From: Sedimentisphaerales bacterium
GTDB lineage: Bacteria > Planctomycetota > Phycisphaerae > Sedimentisphaerales > Anaerobacaceae
Assembly: GCA_016933985.1 (NCBI GenBank)
Contig: JAFGTU010000017.1
Coordinates: forward strand, 1 to 16,989
Reading direction: 5' to 3'
DNA: 16,989 nucleotides
The notes beneath the pieces were generated by a model that was given only the letters and a program-made list of their open reading frames with translations, made no database searches and was not told the origin of the DNA. Shown here in pieces: positions 6,491 to 13,965 of this stretch. Positions within the stretch are counted from its first letter, which is position 1. Each line of letters starts with the position of its first letter. A program made the translations under genes and the position numbers.

Positions 6491-8653
6491 ATGAAAAAAT
6501 GGCTGATTTGTGTTCTGACGGCGCTTTGCGGGTGTGCAGGCGTGCAACGGCAGGCATCGGAGCCGAAAAGGGTGGATATTCTTATCGCCGATTTTGAGGG
6601 GGAGACTTACGGCGATTGGAGGATTGAAGGCGAGGCGTTTGGGCCTGGGCCGACTAAGGGGACTTTGGGCGGGCAGATGGAGGTCAGCGGGTTCGAGGGC
6701 GAGCGGCTGGTCAATACATATTTCAAAGGCGACGATACGACCGGAACGCTCACTTCGCCTGAGTTTCAGATTCAGCGTAAGTGCATCAACTTCCTGATCG
6801 GCGGGGGCATGTATCCGGGCGAGGCCTGCATCAATCTGCTTGTTGACGGCAAGGTCGCGCGCACCGCGACGGGGCCCAACGACAGGCCGGGAGGAACCGA
6901 GGCGCTTGACTGGCATTCATGGGATGTCTCGGGCTTGGTGGGTAAGACCGCACAGGTTGAAATTGTCGATAATAAGAAGGGCGGCTGGGGGCATATCAAT
7001 ATCGATCAGATTGTTCAGAGCGACCGGAGAGTGGTTGCCGAAGAGGTCGAGCAGGCCCGCAAGTTCGTTGTAAAGAAACGATACCTGAACCTGCCGGTGA
7101 AGATGGGGGCCCGCAAGCGGATATTTCGGCTTATTGTTGACGATAAGGTCGTTCGTGACTTCGATATCGAGCTTGCCGACGGAGAGCCTGATTTCTGGGT
7201 GGTTCTTGATGTTAGCGAGTGGAAGGGCAAAGAGGTTACGCTTAAGGCCGATTCGCTCGGGCGCGTGTCCAAGGGGCTTGCCTCTGTCGAGCAAAGCGAT
7301 TCTATCAAAGACAGTAAGGACCTTTACAAAGAGCGGCTTCGGCCGCAGTTCCATTTCACCTCTCGTCGCGGCTGGAACAATGATTCCAACGGCCTGGTCT
7401 ATTACAGGGGCGAGTACCACCTTTTCTATCAGCACAATCCTTACGGCTGGCCTTGGGGGAATATGACCTGGGGCCACGCCGTCAGCACGGACCTCGTGCA
7501 CTGGAAGGAGCTGGGCGATGCGATTCACCCCGATAAGCTGGGGACGATTTTTTCCGGGTCGGCTGTGATCGATGAGCATAATACTGGCGGGTTCCAGACT
7601 GGTAAGGAAAAGCCGATTGTCTGCTTCTATACATCGGCGGGCGGGAGGAATCCGGAATCGAAGGGGCAACCGTTTACGCAGTCGATTGCTTACAGCAACG
7701 ACCGGGGCAGGACGTGGACGAAATACGAGGGCAACCCCGTAATAGGGCATATCCGCGGCGGCAATCGCGATCCGAAGGTTATCTGGCATGAGCCTACGAA
7801 GAAGTGGGTAATGGTGCTGTATATCGAGGAGAGCGAGATGGCGTTCTTCACGTCGGATGACCTTAAGACCTGGGAGCGGCATAGTGAGATTAAGAGCTAT
7901 CACGAGTGCCCGGAGCTGTTCGAGTTAGCCGTTGACGGTGACGAGAATAATAAGAAGTGGATACTTTACGGCGGCAGCGGGGATTATCTGGTCGGGCAGT
8001 TCGACGGCGAGAAGTTCACGAAGGAGAGCGAGAGTATTCAGTTCCAGCGGGGCAACTGCTTCTACGCATCGCAGACGTTCAACAATATCCCCGAAGAAGA
8101 CGGCAGACGAATCCAGATTGCCTGGGGCCGGATCGCAATGCCAGGCATGCCGTTCAATCAGCAGATGCTGTTTCCGGTTAGCCTGTCTTTGCAGACCACG
8201 GATGAGGGCATCCGAATGTTCGCCGAGCCGGTTCGGGAAATCGAAAAGATCCACGGCAGGAAAAGATCGTGGAAGGCCGAGACATTGAAGCCGGGGCAGA
8301 ATCTGTTTAGTGGCATCGAAGGCGACTTGTTCCATATTATCGCCGAGTTTAGCGTCGGCGAGCGGGGCGAGTTCGGATTCGTAATCCGCGGCACGCCGGT
8401 TGTCTATAATGTCGAGAAGAATGAGATTTCCTGCAAGGGCAAGGGCTCCAAGCTAATGCCGGCCGAGGGCAGAATTCGTCTCGAAATCCTCGTTGATAGA
8501 ACGTCAATCGAGATATTCGGCAACGACGGCCGCGTATATATGCCCATAGGCGGAATACTGGCCGAAGACAACAAAACCCTTGAGATATTCACGAAAGCCG
8601 GCAGCACGGTGATTGAGTCGCTTGAAGTCTATGAGGTTCGTTCCGCCTGGTAA
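6491..8653 (+). CDS. Secreted GH32 fructan hydrolase (levanase/fructanase-like) lipoprotein
   Basis: The 720-residue product starts at ATG 6491 behind AAAGGAAG; it has a short lipoprotein-type signal with LCGC (C15). Residues about 30-175 form a jelly-roll-like domain (DFEGETYGDW, GHINIDQI). About 190-275 resembles the domain that often precedes GH32 in secreted levanases (YLNLPVKMGARKR, FWVVLDVSEWKGK; I believe DUF4980). The five-bladed GH32 catalytic domain begins at RPQFHF near 283. All three GH32 acids are present: nucleophile D298 in GWNNDSNG, D427 in NRDPK, and acid/base E472 in YHECPELF. The C-terminal sandwich has the RTSIEIFGNDG signature. The nucleophile motif has Ser where WxNDPNG has Pro. 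Expected reaction: hydrolysis of beta-fructosidic bonds in levan, inulin or sucrose outside the cytoplasm; substrate is not decidable by eye. No fructose transporter or kinase is adjacent. Confidence 0.92.
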   Translation: MKKWLICVLTALCGCAGVQRQASEPKRVDILIADFEGETYGDWRIEGEAFGPGPTKGTLGGQMEVSGFEGERLVNTYFKGDDTTGTLTSPEFQIQRKCINFLIGGGMYPGEACINLLVDGKVARTATGPNDRPGGTEALDWHSWDVSGLVGKTAQVEIVDNKKGGWGHINIDQIVQSDRRVVAEEVEQARKFVVKKRYLNLPVKMGARKRIFRLIVDDKVVRDFDIELADGEPDFWVVLDVSEWKGKEVTLKADSLGRVSKGLASVEQSDSIKDSKDLYKERLRPQFHFTSRRGWNNDSNGLVYYRGEYHLFYQHNPYGWPWGNMTWGHAVSTDLVHWKELGDAIHPDKLGTIFSGSAVIDEHNTGGFQTGKEKPIVCFYTSAGGRNPESKGQPFTQSIAYSNDRGRTWTKYEGNPVIGHIRGGNRDPKVIWHEPTKKWVMVLYIEESEMAFFTSDDLKTWERHSEIKSYHECPELFELAVDGDENNKKWILYGGSGDYLVGQFDGEKFTKESESIQFQRGNCFYASQTFNNIPEEDGRRIQIAWGRIAMPGMPFNQQMLFPVSLSLQTTDEGIRMFAEPVREIEKIHGRKRSWKAETLKPGQNLFSGIEGDLFHIIAEFSVGERGEFGFVIRGTPVVYNVEKNEISCKGKGSKLMPAEGRIRLEILVDRTSIEIFGNDGRVYMPIGGILAEDNKTLEIFTKAGSTVIESLEVYEVRSAW

Positions 8654-8718
8654 TAGTCGATCGAACGGGTCAGTGTGGCATCCCATTAGGCCGTAGTCAA
8701 GTCACGTGAGGTGTACTT

Positions 8719-9552
8719 ATGAGTGAGATTGTCGGCAAGGACGGGCAGCGGGGGTGGCGGGATGTTCTGTATGAGGTTATATTTGAGGCGGATACTGCTG
8801 CGGGGAAGTGGTTCGATATCATTCTGATATTGTGCATCGTGCTTAGCGTGGCAGTGGTTATGCTCGACAGCGTCGGCTCGGTCAATGCCGAGCACGGGCG
8901 ATTGCTCAAGGCCGCGGAGTGGTTCTTTACTATTCTCTTTACAATCGAGTATATCCTGCGGCTGGTCTGCGTGCGCATGGCCGTGCGATACGCGGTCAGC
9001 TTCTTCGGCATCGTCGATTTGCTGGCGATACTGCCTGCTTATATAAGCCTGTTAGTTCCGGGGCGGTATCTGGCCGTGGTGCGGGTGGTTCGGGTGCTCA
9101 GGGTGCTGCGTATCTTCCGGGTGCTGAACATGGGGCAGCACGCCAGAGAGGCGGTCTTGCTCAAGCAGGCTCTGTATGCCAGCAGGCGCAAAATAGAGGT
9201 GTTTCTCCTTGCGGTTTTGACTTTGGTTGTGATTATCGGCTCGCTGATGTACGTCGTGGAGGGGGGAAAGAACGGTTTTACGAGCATACCGGTCAGCGTC
9301 TATTGGGCGGTGGTGACTTTGACGACGGTCGGCTATGGTGACATATCGCCGACCACGGCTATCGGGCAGTTCCTTGCGGCGCTGGTTATGATTTTGGGCT
9401 ATTCGATAATTGTAGTGCCGACGGGGCTGGTCACCGTGGAGATTTCGAAGGCCTCTGTGGAAAGATCAAGCTCGCAGGCCTGCCCCAATTGCAGCGCTGA
9501 GGGTCATGATCGGGATGCGGAGTATTGTAAGGCATGCGGGTCAAAGCTTTAG
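8719..9552 (+). CDS. Voltage-gated-type potassium channel subunit with C-terminal zinc ribbon
   Basis: A 277-residue six-helix channel. S1 lies near residues 32-50, S2 near 66-85, S3 near 93-112. S4 (116-136) has arginines at 116, 122, 125, 128, 131 and 134, the every-third-residue pattern of a voltage sensor. S5 lies near 160-181, the pore carries the filter TTVGYGD (202-208), and S6 covers about 214-240. Four subunits would form a K+-selective pore in the inner membrane. After S6 the usual cytoplasmic tail is replaced by a short zinc ribbon, CPNC (C255, C258) and CKAC (C270, C273). The ATG at 8719 has GAGGTG six bases upstream. It follows the GH32 gene by 65 bases without a visible terminator. 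Function as a channel is well supported; gating cue is unknown. Confidence 0.92.
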   Translation: MSEIVGKDGQRGWRDVLYEVIFEADTAAGKWFDIILILCIVLSVAVVMLDSVGSVNAEHGRLLKAAEWFFTILFTIEYILRLVCVRMAVRYAVSFFGIVDLLAILPAYISLLVPGRYLAVVRVVRVLRVLRIFRVLNMGQHAREAVLLKQALYASRRKIEVFLLAVLTLVVIIGSLMYVVEGGKNGFTSIPVSVYWAVVTLTTVGYGDISPTTAIGQFLAALVMILGYSIIVVPTGLVTVEISKASVERSSSQACPNCSAEGHDRDAEYCKACGSKL

Positions 9553-9620
9553 CACGGCGTTTTTATTAGCCGCCGAGAGCGCGGAGGAAGCAGGCCGAAA
9601 ATGATGTAGGTGACGAGACA

Positions 9621-10442
9621 GTGATAGTAATAAAGATTTCGGCGGTTGTTGTTGGGTTGACTGTTGCGTACTTCATTGGCAAACGCATTGTGCACAACTC
9701 AAGGCGCAAGAAGCTCCTTAGCGCGGCCTTGCCGGAGGAGTATGCGCGGATTATCGAGAGGAACGTGCCTTTGTACAGGCGTCTGCCGGATTCGCTGAGA
9801 CAGGAACTCGGCGGGCTTATAAACGTCTTTCTTGCCGAGAAGCATTTCGAGGGCTGCCGCGGATTAGAGATTACCGACGAGATAAAAGTCACCATAGCCG
9901 CCCAGGCATGCGTCCTTCTGCTCAATCGAAAGACAAGATACTTCCCCAAGCTTAGGACAATCCTGGTTTATCCGCACACATACGTCGCCAAGACCGTGTC
10001 CTCGGAGGGGCCACTGGTCGTCGAGGGGCGAAGTGTGCGGCTGGGAGAATCGTGGGAAAGAGGGCCGGTCGTCCTGGCCTGGGACAGCGTAAGAGGGGGA
10101 ACGTCGAATTCAGCCGATGCGCAGAACGTCGTCATTCACGAATTCGCGCATCAACTTGACCAGGAGAACGGCGACGTGGACGGCGCCCCGGCACTTGGGA
10201 ATCGCAGCCGCTACGGGGCCTGGGCGCAGGTCCTCAGCGCCGAGTACGAGGCCCTGCGAAAAAAGAAGGAAACGCGCAGCCGGTCGGTTATGGACAAGTA
10301 CGGAGCGACGGACCCCGCCGAGTTCTTTGCAGTGGCGACGGAGACATTCTTCGAGAAATCCGGGCAGATGCGAAAGAATCATCCGGCGCTCTACGAAGAG
10401 CTCAAGGACTATTACAAACTCGACCCGGCCGAATGGGAGTAA
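9621..10442 (+). CDS. mtfA: MtfA-family zinc metallopeptidase, membrane-anchored
   Basis: The 273-residue product carries HEFAHQLD with zinc ligands H173, E174 and H177, and a downstream DPAEFFAVATETFFE (E234 or E241 as third ligand), the layout of the MtfA/Zincin-like peptidase family. In Escherichia coli MtfA is a cytosolic peptidase that binds the glucose regulator Mlc; that link is not shown here. Unlike the E. coli protein, this one starts with a membrane helix (residues about 4-20) followed by the positive run KRIVHNSRRKK, so the peptidase domain should stay in the cytoplasm on an anchor. The start is GTG at 9621, with a modest AGG ten bases upstream. It follows the channel gene by 68 bases. 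The stop lies about 90 bases before the Gfo/Idh gene. Confidence 0.87.
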   Translation: MIVIKISAVVVGLTVAYFIGKRIVHNSRRKKLLSAALPEEYARIIERNVPLYRRLPDSLRQELGGLINVFLAEKHFEGCRGLEITDEIKVTIAAQACVLLLNRKTRYFPKLRTILVYPHTYVAKTVSSEGPLVVEGRSVRLGESWERGPVVLAWDSVRGGTSNSADAQNVVIHEFAHQLDQENGDVDGAPALGNRSRYGAWAQVLSAEYEALRKKKETRSRSVMDKYGATDPAEFFAVATETFFEKSGQMRKNHPALYEELKDYYKLDPAEWE

Positions 10443-10453
10443 GAAAAATTGTA

Positions 10454-10467
10454 TTTGCCGGCAAATG
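10454..10467. promoter_or_regulatory. Perfect 14-bp palindrome upstream of the Gfo/Idh gene
   Basis: ATTTGCCGGCAAAT reads the same on both strands and lies 12 bases after the mtfA stop and 67 bases before the Gfo/Idh start. A weak promoter-like pair, TTGTAT at 10450 and TACTCT at 10472, would place it in the spacer, a common operator position. A dimeric repressor site is the likely reading; the protein is unknown. Confidence 0.35.
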
Positions 10468-10534
10468 TGGTACTCTATTGCACATTCAGGCTCGCTTTTG
10501 CTCTTCAGAGTTCGATAGTAACAAGGAGTTGACG

Positions 10535-12016
10535 ATGAAACGCATTACACGCCGAAATTTCATAAAGGGTGCGGCTGCCGTCGGCGCGTCGCTTGCATTA
10601 CCTTATTCGCGCGTTCGAGGGGCGAACAACGATATTCGCGCGGCGGTGGTTGGTTTTAACGGCCACGGCCGGACGCATATCAATGCGTATAACAGGATTC
10701 CCGGGGTTCGGCTGGCGGCGCTGTGTGACGCGGACAAGGATGTCCTCGATGCCGGCGTACGCGACGCGAAAGGGCGGAATCAAACGGTGGATGCATATAC
10801 AGATATTCGTAAACTGTTGGAGGACAAGAGCATTGATGTGGTCTCGACGGCCACGCCCAATCACTGGCACAGCCTTGTGACGGTCTGGGCTTGTCAGGCG
10901 GGCAAGGACGTATGCGTGGAGAAACCCGTCTCGCACAATATCTTCGAGGGGCGCAAGACGGTGGATGCGGCCAGAAGGTACAATCGCATCGTCCAGGCCG
11001 ACCTCGACATGCGATCCGGCGAAGCGCTGCGCGAAGCTATCGCGTATATCCAGCGGGGCGAACTCGGCAAAATAGTGCTCGTGCGGGGGTTCTGCTACAA
11101 GCGCCGCGAGAGCATAGGCAAGGTTTCCGGACCGCAAAAGGTGCCTGAATCGGTGGATTATGACCTCTGGTGCGGCCCGGCCCCCAAGGGGCCTTTAATG
11201 CGCAAGAATCTGCACTACGACTGGCACTGGGTCTGGGCGACCGGATGCGGCGAGATAGGCAACAACGGCCCTCATCAGTTGGACGCCTGCCGATGGGCTC
11301 TGGGCGAGACGGGCCTGCCAAGGCGGGTGATGAGCATCGGCGGACGCTTCGGCTACGACGACGACGGCGAGACGCCCAATACGCAGATTGCCTTTTTCGA
11401 CTATCCGACAGCGCCTATCATCTACGAGGTTCGCGGCCTGCCGACAAAGACCGGTGACAACAATATGGACGTGTATCGCTCCCGCAGCCGAAACGGCGTC
11501 GTAATCGAGAGCGGCAAATCCAGTCCGAATCCAAATACCGGCGTTGTCGTCCAGTGCGAGAACGGATTTGTCGATCTGGATAGCACAACTGCTTACGATA
11601 ACAAGGGTGAGGAAATCAAGAAGTTCACGGGGCCGGATATTGGACCTCAGGCCAACTTCATCAAGGCAGTTCGCAGCCGAAAAATCGCCGATGCAAGAAC
11701 GGATATTCTCCAGGGACATCTTTCGACCTGCCTTTGTCACATGGGCAATATCTCACATCGACTCGGCAGACAAGTCGGCCCCGAGCGGATCAAAGAAGCG
11801 ATTCCCTCCGACCATGACATGTCCGAGGCGTTTGGGCGGTTCGATGAGCACCTGCGGGCAAACGGCGTGAGTATCGGCGACAATCCGCCTATCCTCGGGC
11901 CGTGGCTGACGATGGATTCGGATAGTGAAAGATTCACCGGCGAATTTTCAGACCAGGCCGACAAACTGCTCACCCGTGATTATCGCAAGCCGTTTGTTGT
12001 GCCGGAGAAGGTTTGA
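10535..12016 (+). CDS. Tat-exported Gfo/Idh/MocA-family oxidoreductase
   Basis: The 493-residue product begins with a twin-arginine signal, TRRNFIKG (R6, R7), followed by a hydrophobic stretch and a probable cleavage after SRVRGA near residue 30. The mature N-terminus is a Rossmann fold with GFNGHG (40-45) for NAD(P). The family signature CVEKPVSHN gives K130, and GNNGPHQLDACRW gives H247 and D250, usual active-site positions. The C-terminal part (IGGRFGYDDDGETPN onward) matches the alpha/beta substrate domain. Expected role: NAD(P)-dependent oxidation, reduction or hydrolytic rearrangement of a sugar or cyclitol outside the cytoplasm, with the cofactor carried through Tat already bound. I start it at ATG 10535, which has AAGGAG seven bases upstream; an in-frame extension to 10433 would bury the Tat motif. 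The next gene encodes another Tat-exported sugar-type enzyme. Confidence 0.9.
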   Translation: MKRITRRNFIKGAAAVGASLALPYSRVRGANNDIRAAVVGFNGHGRTHINAYNRIPGVRLAALCDADKDVLDAGVRDAKGRNQTVDAYTDIRKLLEDKSIDVVSTATPNHWHSLVTVWACQAGKDVCVEKPVSHNIFEGRKTVDAARRYNRIVQADLDMRSGEALREAIAYIQRGELGKIVLVRGFCYKRRESIGKVSGPQKVPESVDYDLWCGPAPKGPLMRKNLHYDWHWVWATGCGEIGNNGPHQLDACRWALGETGLPRRVMSIGGRFGYDDDGETPNTQIAFFDYPTAPIIYEVRGLPTKTGDNNMDVYRSRSRNGVVIESGKSSPNPNTGVVVQCENGFVDLDSTTAYDNKGEEIKKFTGPDIGPQANFIKAVRSRKIADARTDILQGHLSTCLCHMGNISHRLGRQVGPERIKEAIPSDHDMSEAFGRFDEHLRANGVSIGDNPPILGPWLTMDSDSERFTGEFSDQADKLLTRDYRKPFVVPEKV

Positions 12017-12100
12017 GAATTGTGGACGCTTAGGTTTTTTTGCCACGGATTACACTGTTTTTGTATTTGGCGTTTGAGTTATTAGTTAAGGGGTAAGGTA

Positions 12101-13024
12101 ATGGCTTTGGATTTTGGCTTGGTTTCCCGTCGTGCGTTTTTGTTGCGGGGTGTGCGGGTTGGTGCTGGTGTTTTTGCTGCCGGTGCTTTGTCTTCGTGTG
12201 GTTCTTTGCATCGCGCCATGGGGGGTAAAGCGGGGTCCGGGATACGTTTTGGATTTACCACCTACCAGTGGGGCAAGGACTGGGACATTCCCGCCCTGAT
12301 TGCCAACTGCCAAAAGGCCGGGGCATTCGGCGTCGAGCTGCGAACGAGCCAGTCATACGCGCACGGCGTCGAGTTGGAATTGAACGCAGAGCAGCGCAAG
12401 GACGTCAAGAAGCGATTCGAGAACAGCCCCATCGAGCTGGTGGGCCTGGCAACCAGCGAGCGGTTCGATTCGCCCGACCCAGAGGAAGTCAAAACGGCGG
12501 TTGAAAACGCGAAGGGGTTTATCAAGCTGGACGACGATATCGGCGGCAGCGGGGTGCGAGTATTCCCAAACGATTTTCACAACGAAGTGCCGCGGGAGAA
12601 GACAATCGAACAGATCGGCAGGGCGTTGAACCTTGTCGGGGCCTTTGCCGCCGATTACGGCCAGCAGGTTCGCCTCGAGGCGCATGGGAGCGCCGGCGAG
12701 CTGCCGAGCCTAAAGGCGATAATGGACCACGTCACCGAGCCGAGCGTGCGCATCAAGCTCAACTGCGACAACAGAGACGCACGAGGCGAAGGCTTCGAGC
12801 ACAATTTCAAGCTCGTCAAGGACCTGCTCGGCTACACGATTCACGCCCACGATTTCAAGGGCGAGGGCTACCCTTACCAGTTGATGATGGATTTGCTCGT
12901 CAAGAACAAGTGGTGCGGCTTGATACTGATAGAGAACAGCAGCAAAGTCCCCGACCGTGTCGCGGCGCTTATTGAGCAGCGACAGATATTCGAGCAAATG
13001 CTGGCTAAATCTATGGGGGCCTGA
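12101..13024 (+). CDS. Tat-exported lipoprotein, sugar phosphate isomerase/epimerase-like TIM barrel
   Basis: The 307-residue product has a Tat motif SRRAFLLRG (R10, R11) and lipobox LSSC with C33, so it is likely a Tat-secreted lipoprotein. The rest is a xylose-isomerase-like TIM barrel (AP endonuclease 2 fold): GFTTYQWG, AGAFGVELR, VRLEAHG with E193, IKLNCDN with D223, YTIHAHD with H248 and H250, and LILIEN with E278, the last four being likely metal ligands. Substrate is unknown. Such proteins are often encoded beside Gfo/Idh enzymes, as here (84-base gap), suggesting successive steps on one sugar. The ATG has AAGG just upstream. The first 110 bases, covering the signal peptide, are strikingly rich in G and T (GGT, GTT, TTG codons), unlike the GC-rich body. 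Confidence 0.85.
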   Translation: MALDFGLVSRRAFLLRGVRVGAGVFAAGALSSCGSLHRAMGGKAGSGIRFGFTTYQWGKDWDIPALIANCQKAGAFGVELRTSQSYAHGVELELNAEQRKDVKKRFENSPIELVGLATSERFDSPDPEEVKTAVENAKGFIKLDDDIGGSGVRVFPNDFHNEVPREKTIEQIGRALNLVGAFAADYGQQVRLEAHGSAGELPSLKAIMDHVTEPSVRIKLNCDNRDARGEGFEHNFKLVKDLLGYTIHAHDFKGEGYPYQLMMDLLVKNKWCGLILIENSSKVPDRVAALIEQRQIFEQMLAKSMGA

Positions 13025-13032
13025 CGGGAGGC

Positions 13033-13965
13033 ATGAACCTGCAGACGAGCAGTAAGGCCGGCACCGGCGAGGCTAATCTCGTGACGATTTATTTGAAACT
13101 GCTGTTGGCCGCACTGTTTTGGGGCGGGGCATTTGTAGCGGGGAGAATTCTCAAGGATTTGGACCATTTTACGATTGCCTTTTTGAGATTCGGCATTGCT
13201 TCGGTGCTTCTGCTCGCACTGGCCCGGAAGATTGAAGGCAAATTGGTGTGGCTGAGCGGACGACAGCTTCTATCCGTTATCTTTCTCGGATTGACCGGTG
13301 TTTTTGCATACAATGCCTTGTTCTTCAAAGGGCTGCAGACGGTTGAGGCAAGCAGAGCGGCTTTGATAATCGCAAGCTGCCCCGTGTTCATCGTGATCTC
13401 GTCGGCTCTTCTTCTCAAAGAGCAGATCAATCTCCAAAAGGCATTGGGAATTGCCATGTCGGTTCTCGGCGCCGCGGTTGTCATATCGAGAGGCAGGCCG
13501 TTGGAGGTGCTCAAAGGCGGTGTCGGGGCGGGGGAATTCTACATGTTTTGCTGTGTCCTGAGCTGGACTGCCTATTCCCTTGTGGGCAAGGCAGTGATGA
13601 AGGACATATCGCCTGTTATTGCCGTATCCTATTCGGCAACGATTGGGGCAGCCTTGCTTTGTATCCCGGCTTTGGCAAGCGGGATGATAGCGAGCATTCC
13701 CCACTATACCAAAACGCACTGGCTTTGGATCATCTACCTGGCGGTCTTCGCGACGGTTATCGGCTTTCTGTGGTACTACGAAGCCATAAAATCCATCGGG
13801 CCGGTCAGAGCAGGCTTGTTCATCAATTTCGTGCCAATATTCGGTATGCTCCTGGCGTTTTTCATTCTAAGAGAGAAGATCACATTGTCGCTGGCGATTG
13901 GCGCTGTGTTGGTTATATCCGGAGTGTGCCTGACCAACAGGGCCGCCTTGACGAGGGGAAGATAA
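13033..13965 (+). CDS. EamA-family (DMT superfamily) transporter, first of a pair
   Basis: A protein of up to 310 residues with about ten membrane helices in two homologous EamA halves. The first half opens with KLLLAALFWGGAFVAGRIL, has LGLTGVFAYNALFFKGLQ and ends with SVLGAAVVISRG; the second contains VLSWTAYSLVGKAV, GFLWYYEAIKSIGPVRAG and PIFGMLLAFFILREKI. These are the hallmarks of drug/metabolite exporters; substrates of the family range from amino acids to nucleotide bases and cannot be read here. Start choice is open: ATG 13033 has GGGAGG only one base away, while in-frame GTG 13081 has GAGG eight bases upstream and would begin at the first helix as family members usually do. I give the longer form. 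It follows the TIM-barrel gene by eight bases, so they are likely cotranscribed. Confidence 0.9.
   Translation: MNLQTSSKAGTGEANLVTIYLKLLLAALFWGGAFVAGRILKDLDHFTIAFLRFGIASVLLLALARKIEGKLVWLSGRQLLSVIFLGLTGVFAYNALFFKGLQTVEASRAALIIASCPVFIVISSALLLKEQINLQKALGIAMSVLGAAVVISRGRPLEVLKGGVGAGEFYMFCCVLSWTAYSLVGKAVMKDISPVIAVSYSATIGAALLCIPALASGMIASIPHYTKTHWLWIIYLAVFATVIGFLWYYEAIKSIGPVRAGLFINFVPIFGMLLAFFILREKITLSLAIGAVLVISGVCLTNRAALTRGR

Noticed and set aside
6917..7903. 328-codon minus-strand open frame inside the GH32 gene
   Set aside because: Antisense shadow; no motif or start signal, while the plus strand encodes an intact catalytic domain.
10433..10534. In-frame extension of the Gfo/Idh gene
   Set aside because: ATG 10535 has a strong ribosome site and a proper Tat signal; the extension overlaps mtfA and the palindrome.
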